A model generated the notes under the pieces. It was given only the letters and a program-made list of their open reading frames with translations, was not told the origin of the DNA and searched no databases. Positions 28,109-42,248 of a stretch of 64,000 bases of DNA are shown here, piece by piece. A program made the translations under genes and the position numbers. Every line of letters begins with the position of its first letter. Within the stretch, counting starts at the first letter, position 1. The stretch spans positions 124,001 to 188,000 of the forward strand of contig ML133409.1 in assembly GCA_003864495.1 (NCBI GenBank). Reading direction: 5' to 3'. This DNA is from Nemopilema nomurai (Eukaryota > Cnidaria > Scyphozoa > Rhizostomeae > Rhizostomatidae).

Positions 28109-31100
28109 CTAAAGGCGCAGAGGCGAATTGGGGATGCTACTGTTAATCAGCTGGTAATAACGAAAGTCACTGAAGAAACGCTGCAAAGCTGTAATGAAGG
28201 ATGGCAAGTCCTGAAACAAAAGATGAATCGAAATTAGATACGAATAAAAGCTTCATCAATAAGGCGAAGGGGAACTTTAACAAATGGATTGTTCATACGT
28301 GGAAATCAGTGATGATCAGTGGCGGTTAAGTGTCGAAGATAATGGTAGACCATCAGTACCATAACAACAATTCTTTTCATTCTCACTTGATTTAGCAGAT
28401 TGCATAGAATATGACTGTTTGTGGTGATCTTTGAGAGTATCATTGGCCTGGCTCTTGTTACATCAATGATGGTAAACGCTCATAAAATTGAGTGGGTGCT
28501 TAGGTATGAATTGAATGGGTGGCAGAAACAAGACAAAAGTTCAGGATGCAAAACTGGAGTGGGATAGTACTGTCTTATAGGTCACTTTAAATGAGAAAGA
28601 TAACTCGCCTCTTGATTTTGGAAAGCTTTTAAAATATCGCTTCTCTGGTGATCTGTTATTCCTTGACAGCGCAGTAAATAGTGCTGCATGAATTCGGAGT
28701 TGAAAGACCTCAGGTCCACGGACGCCATTGTGTGGACTGTGATGATGATGTCCTCTTTCAAAAGGTCGTGTGACTGGTTGACCAACGAGTCTAGCAGCAC
28801 TTGAAGGAAAGTGGAAAGGAGGTTTGCTTGGAAGACATGCTGAAAGAGAGGTTGATAGAGGCTAAAAATCTTGATCGAGGCTGAAACTTGCAACAAAGAG
28901 CTCCAACGTTAAAAGTGAAACTTGGAGCATCCTTTGAACGCCTGCGTTCTTTACAGCACAAGCAAAAAAGCTTGATTGAAGGTTGCCTGAAAACGTTATA
29001 CAGTTTTTCTAACAGCTGTCTTCAAAACTTGAATCTATTTTGAAGAATGAGCGGATGACCCGTCTTAATTGCCTTATCAATTTAGAGAAAGTTCTTTGAC
29101 TCACGTTGTGTAGAAAATATACAAATACTTAATAAAATATCCTGAATAATAAACCAGCTTTTGCATATGCCTCAAGACTCAAATGTTGTTCAAAAGAGCC
29201 TTAGGTATCAGATAAGTGAAACTAACCTTTGTATACAGTTTATATTTCTCGTTTAAACTCTGCATAACTTCTAAAGATTTCTTGAACAAAGAAATGTCAT
29301 TCTCCATCAGAGCCTGGCCAATCTCCTGAAAATCACAAACAACCAGGTAACAGCCAACTATTATTGTGAGAATCTTCAGTTCAAGATACGGAAGTTGAGA
29401 AAACAGAGTAAAAACATAGTATTACCAGGAAGGCGTGTCACCTTGCTTTGTGTGAATCTACCAAAATAGTAACAGTAGATATTTGTTTTAGTGTGGTGAT
29501 ACCATACAGCTGCATTATTTGAGAGTTGTTTCTTGCTTTCAAATGGAGTTGGCTTTACATTAAGAATTCCACCTTCCAATTTCCAGGACAACCTACCACC
29601 ACAAGAAACATTCAATACAAACTTCGAAATGTCTAACAAGTAAAATTATCACAAATGTATCACAAACCAAGAAGGTTCAGCTTACTTTGATAATTAATAC
29701 AAATAGATCTTCGTGTTCCATCGAATCTTCTCCAGACAACTTCGATAAAACATTTGACTTGAAGAAGAATCGCCAGTTATGAATTAGCAGCTGGTGCAAG
29801 AGCTCAAGGACCATAATGTTGATATCTGGAGCAGGGTACTGCAAGGTAAACAGAGAGAATGTTGGGGTCAACATGACGTAAAGATGTTTTCAGGATATGC
29901 TAGAAACTGTCACGTTATTGTTATTCGAAATGATTGGATCGAGGTGACACGACTAATGATTTAGTTGCAAAGTCACAATTTACGGTGGAGGTAAGCGATT
30001 TAAACAGTAATGCGGAATTAAAAAATGGACAAATTTTTTGACAGTATGTAATTCAAAGTCGACAAAATTTGCGATTGAAAGCTGCAAGGAAATTTCTAAG
30101 AATCATTCGTGCTAACTAGCAAAAGGCTCCGGGCAGCAGCAAGTGAAAGTGATTATACAGCAATTGCTATCGACTTCATGCTGCAGAGGAGAATGTCAAT
30201 AATAAGGAAAATACGAATAAAAAAGGAAATGGGAAATAACCTTTCGTATAATTGGCATAATTTGGTGCAAGACGAATTCGATAATGCTAGGAATAAGCTT
30301 CTTGAAGGACGATTCGTGTTCTTGGACGACAAATTCAAGCATTTTCATGAATCTACAACAAATGAGGATTTTAAAATTTCTGTGTAGGGAAATCACCATA
30401 CAATGAAAGTACAATGCCATAAATTACGGTTGCAGAAAAAGTCATAAAACTGTAGTCGAGGCTGTAAACAAATAAGGCCACAATCTGCATATACTAGGCC
30501 GTTCATTTGGGCTCAAAAGAAACATTTGATGACTTCAACAAAGCTTAAAAAACTATAATTTGAGGAAAGAGCTTATAAGAATCCCATTTTTACTTATGTG
30601 TTTGATAAAAATCTGATTGAAAAAAGGACGTTGAGTGAGTTGCTAAAGGTTCCCATGATAATAATATACACATTGGTGTAAATGGAAAAAGACAAGAGTG
30701 GCTGGCTACAGTTGTACATAGAGCTCGTACTCACTTCTCGATAACTCGATACCCAGCATCGTTGTTTTCTTCCACAATCTTCGTAATCTGCTCCCTAAAA
30801 ACCAAAGACATCTCTTTTCATGCAAAGTTGATGAAAATGAAAAACTACTTTGTATATACTTTAAAAAACTGATAAAAACGGGACAGCAGATAATAAGCCA
30901 ACTGATTTCACAAAAACTGACGTTAAGAAAGAAAAATTCCTAAAACATTATCGTATAACATAACGTTTTCAATTATCGTCATATGTTCCATAAAAAACCA
31001 ATGATTCGTGTTCATGAGATGCAGAAGATGAAACATAATTTTGTACCTTTGATATATAAATACGGGGCACCAGATAATGAAACGATTCATATCACAAAAC

Positions 31101-34100
31101 AAGGACCAGCAATGAAAACAGTTAACGTTTAAAACTACATCCAATAGCAGGGTGGATTTCGTATTTGCCTAAGATTCAAGGAAGAATCCAACGCACTTCG
31201 TTAGCAATCCCAGTAGCTGCTGAATTATGTTTTGCACGAAAGTGACCCCGACTTGAATCTTCAAATTCTTTACTGTCACAAGTAGAAGACCGAGAACTTG
31301 CTCAGCAACATCTAGGAGAATTGGAAATTAAAATCAAAGCTGTGTCAAAGATTAAAGACATAATGCAATCGGAAACAACAATGAGTTCGTAGCAAAAAAT
31401 ATTTTACCAGTTTTCTGAGTTGTAGGCTATCTGCAACGTGATTATCTCATGTAAATATATTTACTTTGAACATACAAATGCTGCTGGGATAACATAATCA
31501 TAATTAGACAAATGATAGAGGGGTACCAAATAAAATGAGAAAAAGGATGAACAGCGGCAAAAGCCAAGCGAATCAGTTACTGATACAAGTGTAGCATCAA
31601 GTAGAAATCACTGAAAGACGACTCACCAGTTTGGGTGAGATACACAGGGAAAAGGTCAACAGCAATCTGAATGGCTTCTTGAGTTGACTGTTGAACTATG
31701 CCTTTTGACCTGGTTCCTTGGTCGGAGACAGTCTCTACTATTCCAGACATGATACAGCAGATTCGCTTGATGAAATCTTTACCTGCAAAGTAAGAGAATA
31801 CTTTAAGAAAAAATTCGAACGTTGATATTACCGAAATGGTTGAATAACTGTGTAGGAAAAAGGAAAAATCTCAACTAGTATTCTGTATTTTTTTGAAGAG
31901 GTGGTTTTATGGTTTTTGCTAGGACAATTCTTCCACTGTAAATAATACGAAACGGTCAAGCTGTTTTTCGCGTTCTTTACAAACTAAAACGGGCAAGAAA
32001 TGCAAAGACTACCAAAGAAAAGAATACCAAAAAACTGCGAGTAAACAAACATGTGGAACATGCATACTTACATCGAGTTCGCTCTTCGATATTCGATGAT
32101 AAGACTCTGATTTCAGGCAGATGTTGATACTCTCTGGTGAACATGCTCACAAGACTCTTGTGGTACGACAAGCGCATTTCCCATTCCTGAATTTCATCGT
32201 AAAGTAAAAAACAACACACTTTAAACAAAATATTTACGTCTGCTTACAAAAAAGCAAAATGATATCATTATAGCCAAAAAAACTCTTCTGATACAATTCA
32301 ATTCTTAAATCTAGATTGTTGATCTTTAATTCAACCAAAAACAATTACATTCCAAATAAGCAAAATAAAATTCACTCTTTCTAGTGGCATTTCGAAAATG
32401 ACCAGTTCAATAAACAATAAACATAAACAGTTCAGCGAATCAAGGAAAGCACAAACCTGGCTCTCTTGGGGCACCAGCGACCATGGCAACACAAAGGCAT
32501 TCGACAATGCGCAGCTTATGAGCACTTGAATCTGCGAAGGAGGCGGAATGCTGCTATAAGCACATACGCATAGTCTAAACTTTCAACTTTATCATCAAAA
32601 ATTTACATCAACTGAACCAACCAAGAAATATGTAACATAACTTCTAAGAATGATTTGACAGTTTTTGATGTAGTCGTCCTAGTTCGCTCTTTCACTCAAA
32701 CCAGCAAATATACAAAGCTATTGTTGCTTTCACCAAACACGTATGCTCATATACATTCTACAAGCCTTGATCACTAGATTCCTCTGACAATTGCTGGATG
32801 CCGTAGATCACTCTCGAACTGCTGAGTCAACTAGCGGATTTCAGCATGATCTTCAAGTCCGACATTGAATTAATATCCTAACTGCATCAATCGGAACTAA
32901 TGACAAGTTTTATCAAATGCATGTTATCACTATACTGCAGCCTTGAGCTTACATTTAATGGCAGGGCCTCCAGACCACCTGCATTCATTGTGCCATAAAA
33001 CTTCTGCACAATGTCTAGAGCCAGAAAGAACTGCGGCCTCACAGTGGTAGTAAGTGAATTCAACAAATGCGATGCAGCTTGGAGGATCTGTAGGGGAATC
33101 TGAAAAGGAGAAATCATTCTATCAAATGCTGATTTCATTTCATCAAAACTCCACGTTAAGTATTTCATTAGCAAAAGTGCATTGTCCATAGACTTTGCTG
33201 AAATTTTCAAATAGGGGTTGAAAGTATTAGTATGAAAAAAACAAGAGAAAATTTTATTAAGCCCTTGGTTTAGACAAAATGTCAATATTTTTGTAAAATT
33301 AATTTATCAAATTTTGGCAATTCTTTTCTTATCAAATAAATAATGGCTCGGTTAGCTAATCATCAAAGGAAAGACTCAACCGATAAATTTAAAGAGACTC
33401 AAAGAAACGACAAGTATCAACAAAGAAAAGGCCTGCCTTAAAAGCCAAAATGTACTACAGTGTGTTAGAAAATGTATAATCAATCTAGCTCAGTTCGCTT
33501 TGAACATTTTTTAGATATGTTAGAGTTAAAAAGCAAAATCAAAGCAACCTACAGTTGACTGCAGAAGTGGCAAAGTTCCCTCCAAGACTGAGACGGTAAT
33601 CGACTTGAACTTATCAGCAGAATCGGTATTTTGACGTTTTGATTCCAAACTCAGCAATTCCAGCCAATGCGAGAAGGCTTGCAAGCAGGATAGGCCGTGG
33701 GCGTGGCTGGAATTAACATACAACTCAATGAAGAGTAGGTCGTGGAAAGTTGGCTTTGTTGTAAAACCCATGCACAAAAATGCAATAGGAAGATTCAAAT
33801 AAGTAAATTTAATATAGTTATAAGTGGTAGTCAGGCTAAATGGAAAACGTTGCGGTCAAAAGAAAAGGTGCGATCTCTTTTCTGCTATTTTTGAGGCATT
33901 CACAGACAAGCTCGTAATTCATTGTCTAGGCATGACGTCATTCATACATCATACTGCCTGTCAAGATGCTTCCAGGGAACAACAGAGGTGTGAGAGTCGT
34001 ACCAGCTAACCAAACAACTCTTACGAATATTCAATGTAGAGGAAATTTCAGAGCTGCTCATAGAAGCCTAGTGACTGTTTTCAACCAACTTGGCTTTTCA

Positions 34101-37100
34101 TCTTGCCAACTGGCTTGAACAATGAATTTTTTACTTTAATAGAAATATGGTTAGTTTGGTATGGAGGCTCTGCCAGATGAAAGGAGGCGGGAAGATTTTT
34201 GTGACACTTGGTATCAAATGTTTATGGTGAAGCAAATGTATGACATTTGGGAACAATATATATCAAATGGGTGTAAGCGAAATAATTCACTTCAAAGCAA
34301 GATCAAAACAAGCAATATCAACAAATGACTTACACATTGACAAAATCTTTAGTAATCATTTCTGGTTTCGCATTTTTTATCGAGTAGAGCTTGTAATAAG
34401 TCCCAAATAGAACCTGCTGACAAATTCTACGAAGAGGAAAAATTATAAGCATTAAAATTTACAAGGCTTTTAAAGACTGTAACTCAATGACGCTTATGAC
34501 TCAATACATAAGAGAGAGGACAAACCAAAAACCTTGATGGGCATACCGAAACCGTTGAATCCATGGAAACAAATAATACGAAAATCATGTCTACAAACAC
34601 GGCCGGAATATCAAATGGAGGAAATGCCATTGATTGCATCGCCTACTTCCGTTTCTCAAATTACGATGAATTTGGCTGGCTTTTGAAATAATAAAGAAAT
34701 ACCAAAGTTTTTATAATTTTATGATCAGTACGAGATGAATTGCAAATTTTAATGCAAATACTTGTAACATCTGTGGAGATGAAGAGATTTCTAAAGGCAA
34801 AGATCGTCTAGGGGATATCAGCACAGATCAATCCATTTATTGTAATAATGTGTTAAGAGCGATTATTTAGGCTAAATACTGCGGTCATATTCAACTGTGA
34901 CTGTTACTCAAGCTTTCATTGTGCGATAATATAACTGTTTCCTCTAAAATACATACCGCTCAAATATAACTTGGCCATCTTGCAACTTCTTGTTGAAATT
35001 CTCATCCCCAACAAAAAGATGGGCGAGTCGACCCATGGCCTGTAGGAAAACTGCAATATCTCGAAGACATTTGTGAAGATTTTGGATTTCAGGATCTGAC
35101 GAGATATCCAACCTCCTCGCTGTAAATAAAGAAACTTATCAATAAAGAATTTTGCATTACATAATATCATACCTAGTAAAACGGGAAGGATGATGGAGGC
35201 TACACACAATTTTTCAAACGGGTACTATTTGGAAGAAAATGTTTTTGGTCTTCATTTTGTGATGGACTTTGCTTTCAATACCTTTTCCTTCAAGATTAAA
35301 CTTCAAAAATTTGTTCATTTGAAACTGTAGTGTTAAGCATCAAGGTACATAAGGTCTATTTTGAATCTATTCAAATATCGGGAAGTGCAACTGAAACAGT
35401 CTTGATATATATACCACTCCTATTATGGTCAGAAAATAAAATAGGCTGGGTTTAAACGGAGTCGCAATAGGTTGAGTGATGTGAATTTATTGGAAGAGAA
35501 AGGAAGTCAACTAGTTGGCTACGTTGAAGCAAACAAATATAAATATAGGTACAATATATAAATCTTCACCTGAATGAGAATGGTCCGAAATGTGACTGGC
35601 AAGGCCAAAATAAATATCAAGATTTGGTTGCAGAACTTCCATCTGCAATGAAGAAAATAAAAATTTCCTAAAAATTCTCTTCACGACAAATTTAACACAC
35701 ATGAACCGGCAACGATAAGTAATCAAAATAACTGAGAATGCACGTACTTTATTTGACGTTTGTTGGTTAATAATAACCGATCGACTGCATATTTTCCATG
35801 AAATAAAAAAGACATTAACAAATGACAATATACTCACTATTTTTAAAATAACCTCATCTGGAAATATTTCTGCAATTTTCGAAACTACTTCCAGGCACTC
35901 TCGAACAAATCTGGATCTCTCACTCTCCTCCTAGAACAATAATTATTGGAGTTAATACGACGAGGCAAAAGGCAGGTGAAATATCTATAGAGTAGATATC
36001 ATACATTTATTACAAGTTACGTTACGAGTAGTTACGAGTTAACAGCAGCTTGTTTTTGGTCAATGAAGTCTTTTAAAATCATGTCCCCCAGTGGAAAATG
36101 GCAAAAAACGGTTATGATAAATGCTCTCGTATTCAAACGGGTTCAACTGACCTCGTTTTCGGCCACATCGTCATCCAAATCGTCCAGCTGGCTTTCATTG
36201 TATCTGAGTTGCAGTTTTAGAAGCAGCTTAACAAGTAGCTCATTTAGAATCGCGGAGTACCTATGAATTGAAAAAGAAAGAAAATCATCTAAAGAGAAGA
36301 CTGAAAAAGAAATTATCTTTTATAGAGTAAATGTTACGCATGCGTGAGAATAACAATTATGTGACAAAAATAAACTTTTTAATCCTACCAAAGTAGGGGA
36401 AGGGAAAGAAAGACCGCAAACGTAGACTGGAGAAGAGGGAAGAACTGAAAATTATAACATGACTTGTCTTCATAGACCGACAGGATAAAAAGAAGAGTCA
36501 AATACAACGAAGGGAACAAGAGATAAAAGGAAAGGTATGGCGGATACGAAAGTAAGAGTAAGAGTTGCAGGGCTGTAAGAGAGAAAGATGATAAGAGGAT
36601 GAAGAAAGGGGACAGAGAGACATCAATGACAAATAGTTAGGAGGAATTCATAGAGGTTTTTGCTTTTAGAATGAGTTAAGAGAGGCAGTTATGGAGCTGA
36701 AACTTCTTACTACAAAAGCCGTTGACTCTGCTATGTAAGATCCTGCTCAAGCAAAAATTAAAACCGACAAAATGAAATCTTAAAGATGATGTTCAAGGAT
36801 ATTACTTTTCTTTTATGCTTATCCGCACGCCGTTAGTTCCCCTGAGGCTGCCGACTCTATCAATCAAATAGTCGAGAAACGTTGACCATATCTCCAGACC
36901 ACGATAAAATCCGTTGACAGTTGGCTGCAAAGGAGACATATAGCAAGATAAGGCGAAGAAATCGTACGAAGAACAACCAGGCAGCGTTTTCTAAAAAAAG
37001 CGTGCTGTGACGTAACTCGGGTGGCTAAGACAAAAGAAAAGTGCATCAGGTTGTTGAACACAAAATGTTACGACGGTTACGACGTTAAAGGTTACAACGT

Positions 37101-40100
37101 TAGAGATTGCGACGTTAGAGATTGCGACGTTAGAGGTTACGACGTTAGAGGTTACGACGTTAGAGGTTGCGACGTTAGAGGTTATGACGTATGATTAAAT
37201 ATTAGTAAGCGAGGAAAGTACAAATTGTTAAAAAACGTAACAGGGATACAACTCATCAATGTCAGTTCAAGGGTGATAGTTATGGTGAAAAGGTAAAACG
37301 TGAATAACATAACAAAAATTGCGCCAAAATCTTTTGACTGGTCTTGAGACGAGAGTATTCCTAGAAGGTTTAACATTGATCACGCATACCGTCACTGCGC
37401 AATAGCGTTGATGAACAACAAAAAGCATAGATAACCGTAAAAACCGTTATTGAAAATTACAACATATATATAATAGTGTGATTATTTGTCACCGTATAAA
37501 TCTACGTACCTGAAGAAATGTGTATTTGACCAATAGATTGAGCAACTCTGAGGTGGGGAAATGATTATTAGGCTCAAACCTTTTCAGGTGGATACTGACA
37601 AACAAAGAGAGGAACTCTGTAAACTTCTCCAGATAGCTACAAACAGAAAACAACAGTTATTAGGAGCAGAATCCATCTCGATAGGCGGTATCAAGATTTT
37701 TAAAACAAGTCAGCCATGTTGGGATGTGTCGATACTCAAAATATCAAAACTTACCCTAACTTACTTGAAATTCCCAATGCTACTGGTCCAGGGAAACAAT
37801 GCTGATGAAAAGAATGCAAATGATAAGAAGACGCCTATACTGATCCAGGAGTGGATATATGTCATCGCTCTGCAGGCTGTACAGGGAACACGGTGCAGCC
37901 TTTAAAGTGGGCAGCTGAGACAAGGAACCTGCAGGGAGTTGTTGATGAAGACGGGGGCCATGGGGGTGAGAGACACAGAAGCATGGGTGATGAGGAATGT
38001 TTAAAGGTGGAAGTTTGAAGTGTTGAAATGTTGAGGAATATGGAATAGGAAACGAAAAAAAATTCTTTTGGAAATATAAAGTCGAAAAGGTGATATGAGA
38101 AAGTTTGTTGGTAAATTCCACGTTCCGTCGTCTGAGGCTGTGACAGAATGTGAAAAAAGAGTGAAGCCGGGTTTCTAAACTTGAGATCAAGATAAAAGGT
38201 TTGTAAACTTTGGAGATTAAGCTTTTTGTGATATGAAGCTGGCAAGCTGATTGTGACGCTGCGAGGAAAAGTCCACGACTGCGGAGGAAAGGAAGAGTAA
38301 TGTTCCAAAGTGGAAGGAATACTCCTGACATATATTCACCCCTGCATCTATGTTGAGCCTGCCTAGGGTCATGGGCCAAAGGTCAACTCAATGTTCCTTA
38401 AAAAAGTCCCCTTTTCTAAATTGCATCCCAATTACACCCAGGAATTATGTTTTGGCAGTCAATTTGAAATTGACGAAAATATACAAGCGAAAATTGACGC
38501 TCCTCGTTGCTTGCCCAAGGTTTCTGACAAAAAACATCACTGAAGTACAACAAACTACAACAGTGAATGAGGTTCTTTGAATCAATGGTTACAGGTTAGA
38601 CGCCCATCGTAATCCAAGGATGACACCCAACTATCATCTTTACCAGTTATCAGCACCAGCAGAAAAAATTAGTCAACAAACTTGAACTTACTTTTCGTCA
38701 AGTTTTGCGAGAAGTCCACTTTGATCCTGTCCAGAAATGCTTTTCGTAAGTTGTTGCAACAAAGTGAATGTCTGTTGGAACATTTTTACTAAGAAACTCT
38801 CGTATTCCGTTGGGAAATAGTTCTTTGAAATCAACTCATTGATGCAGTTCATTGCTAGGCATCCTACAAATAAAACAACAGAATAAAAGAAATGATGAGC
38901 AAGCAACTGCCAGATGAAAAACAGTAAACTGCTCCAACACTAAGTACACCTAGTCTAGTTCTGGCCTAGCCTAGTTTGGCCATGTTGCTTTTGAAAAGGG
39001 TAGCGCCAACTTGCCTGTTCATGAGTGACTGTCATAAACTTAACCGATCTTCTACACAAACGTGCCTAAAATAAATCCATTCCAACAAGTCATTCGGAAA
39101 GACTTCGGGAAGAATGAACGCGCCTCTTAAAGTCTGCATCATTTAACATCGCTAAACAATACTGATGACTGATAAATTTTATCATACTGGAAATGTTTAC
39201 TTAAAATATTGCGTGGTCTAATACCCATACCAAAGGAGTTTGGAATATCGGTATATGTTTGAAAATACACAAAAACTAAAACACCCAAAACCTTATACCT
39301 GTGTGTAAAACATTTGAAAAAACTTCCAAGTACAGGGTATCCATCAACATGTCATTATGGCGCATTCAAGACGACTTCAAGAAAGATATTACGAGTCATA
39401 GCAAAATTGTAGCTATTGTTAACAAAAACAAAGCTGCTTTAGCTTGATTGTGATTGTTTGAGACACATCTTGTTTTGATAAACCTTCGAGGAAATAATGA
39501 ATCATTGTTGTTCAGTGATTGCATAGAGATACTATGATTCAGCACTCAATGGATTGAAGTAAAGGTGTGATTTAATTTGATTTCATTTCATTTCATTTGA
39601 TTTGATTACTCACCGATTTCATCGCACTTGTGATCGCTGACTCCATTCGAAAGCCCGGCGCATCCATATTCAGCAAATAGGAAAAACTTGGAAATGATAT
39701 TTGGTGACAAGACATTCGAAAGGGGCATCCAACTAAAAAAGTGATTGATACAGCTGAGAGAGGCTATGACAATCTCTTCTGATGCCGGGTCTAACGGTTG
39801 CAGCATCGAAAGTTCTTGTTTAACAGCACTCATTGATAGCCATTGATTGGAGCTGATAGACGGTGAATCAGTAGAGCCTGGAAGAGGTGATTTGCTTCTG
39901 TTGTGTGTTGGGGAACCGCACGGTGAGGCGAATGGTGACCTGTTATTTGGAGACGGTGGAGGAGTGCATGCATTTGAGGAGCGTTTTATTTTCAATGTCA
40001 TAGCATCGAGTATTTCCATGATACGAGATAACGTAGTGTCCGATTGTTCTAGCAATAGTGTTCGCAATTCTTGCTTTCTCGCAGTGTTCAAGTCCTCTCG

Positions 40101-42248
40101 AGGCGAAATGAATTCCTCCGAAGTAATTTGGAGCATAGAGAGCCCAAGAATAATTGTTGACTCATTCTGTAAAAACTGAAAAGGAATCATATGATTTTGC
40201 ATCTGGTAAAAGTGCATTTTGCCGTTACAAGCAATTTGGAGATCGGTTAAGATGAATGAAAGTTTTCAAAAATAGCAAAGATATGGCGAAAACCAGCAGC
40301 CTGTTTATGTTTAGGAAAACAGGCAATTACTCAAAACCAGTTGATAGAAAATACTTTCAGCACTTTGTAAACCAAATCATAGCAGAAAAGATGTGCCTAA
40401 TCTTTCATTAGGACAGGCAAAATTGAAAATCAAAGCAATCAGGCAGCTTGGATACCTTGAGATGGTTAGACAAAGACCTAGCACTTAAGTAGACTAACCT
40501 GCAAAGTGTTATGGTAAAAGTCAGGGAAAAACTGAGGCCAATCAATCCTGCCAATGTTTACATAAACCTTTGCCATCTTTTTCTTGATAAACATTGGACA
40601 TAGCTTGTGGTCAGATACCAGAAACTCTGTAGTGAATCTACGAATCTCTTGTTTGTCTGTTGACTGCATGCCAAACCACTGGTGATTGACCAGTTTCTAG
40701 ATGAAAATTCAGCAAAAACAATATACAACAGCAACATTAAATCAAAATTAAAAACCTTCAAAGTTAAAAGCAAATAGGACATGCCAACATCTTTTTATAT
40801 CCTCCCTTACTTTCACCAATACAGTTAGTACAAGGTTCACAACATACTATGCTTGTTTAGCTTCTTTTCAAACTAATATTTCAGATTAAACTCATCATAT
40901 TGAGCCTTTAAATTATCTTGAGTCAGAAACCAAGGTAGAAATGCAAGACACAGTGCAGAACACAGAGTACTTTGATCACAAAGTGACATGTGCAATCTGT
41001 CAAATCTATTTCTGGCAGCTGATTTGGGTTCAACACTTCTAGAAATTGCAATATTAATAAAACTGATAATCAGTGAAGTGATAGCCAGTACTTACAAAAA
41101 GTAATTGGAAGAGTAATTAAGCATAGATAAGTTGAACATCAAGTATACAAGCAGGTATACCATTGATTTCAAATTATCAGATTGTTACCTCAAGCACACT
41201 GAGTGAGTACATGTGGACATATTCATTTTTTGAGTTGACCAAGAAAAATATGCATTGCCTCCAAGCACCTTCTTGGTGACTAAAATTGTCTAAAACATTT
41301 TCTGCAAATAAAAGCAACATCTATAATGAATAGTGCTATTGATATAAAAGATATATAGCTACAAGCTAAGTAGAATAGAATCAACTTGCGGACAAAAAAA
41401 TATAGTTGCCAGGTAGTTAAAATAAGGAAAAAGCCTGGAGTAAAATTGTAGAATATTCCTTTTCTATATGTACCACAAATTTGCAAAGCGTTGCTTTCAT
41501 GGCAACAAGCACTTTACATCAGATGGCGAAAACATATCTTAAGGTTTGAAGCCTCATTGCATAATCAGCATGAAGTTGCAGTTGAAACAATGTGTTTGTC
41601 ATTGCAATTGAATGATAGAAAAATTTTAACAACAATTTTTTTAAATTGTTCAGATTTATATTAGATTTTAAAGCTTGAACTTGGGACTTGAAACCGATCA
41701 TATCAATAATGTCCCTCTACCCCATGAAACCAATTAAAAATAAAATACTTAAATGTGGAGTAAACTGTAGCTGGTTGATTTACAGTCATAAAATGAGACT
41801 TGATGATTAATCTCATCGAAAAAGGATCATTTGAATCATTAGCTACTTTTGAATAATGTGCATTGTTATACAACAAAATGCCATAATAAAACCTAATGCA
41901 AAACCCTGCAGAAGGTTGCTATTATACTTTCAACATACATTGCCAAAACAACACAACTGCAATGAGTTGGTAGGAAGAACTTGCATTCTGATAAGGCGAA
42001 ATGCAGGATATTGGAAATATATATCATTTGACAGGGTGCCACAAATATGGCAAAAGACTATTCAAAGATGATTCTGTCTAAAAGTATAACTTCAATCAGT
42101 ATAACTTAGCCATAAGGCAACATATTGAAATTTAAAATACATATATCCTCAAATTACCAATGCTTCTTTTTCTTTCATTTGTAGTGGATGGTGCAAAAAA
42201 CTCATTTAGAAGGTTTTCTAATGCAGCCAGGGTATCTTCTTGAGAGTT
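28109..42248 (-). CDS. XPO6: Exportin-6, importin-beta family (first coding exon not found)
   Basis: Nuclear export receptor; in animals it removes profilin-actin from the nucleus with RanGTP. Twenty-four exons: 42248-42158, 41301-41189, 40696-40499, 40175-39614, 38863-38692, 37636-37510, 36924-36806, 36260-36152, 35930-35838, 35642-35570, 35119-34957, 34426-34334, 33706-33553, 33099-32953, 32531-32457, 32186-32072, 31782-31627, 31311-31197, 30794-30735, 30352-30241, 29838-29686, 29325-29227, 28839-28609, 28210-28109. All phases agree and sum to 3432 nt (1143 codons plus stop), close to the roughly 1125 aa human protein. Matches include LNEFFAPSTTNERKRSI near the N terminus, NVLDNFSHQEGAWRQC, SEEFISPREDLNTARKQELR, TTVRPQFFLALDIVQK, HNWRFFFKSNVL and DLPSFITALQRFFSDFRYY at the end. 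The last intron uses a GC donor. The ATG-bearing first exon, a few residues long by comparison with human, was not located. Confidence 0.95.
37069..37189. repeat. 15-bp minisatellite in an XPO6 intron
   Basis: About eight copies of the unit gttagaggttacgac with single-base variants (gttaaag, gattgcgac, gttatgac). It lies in the intron between XPO6 exons 37636-37510 and 36924-36806. Each unit contains an ACGT core, so the array is richer in CpG than its surroundings. Confidence 0.88.
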
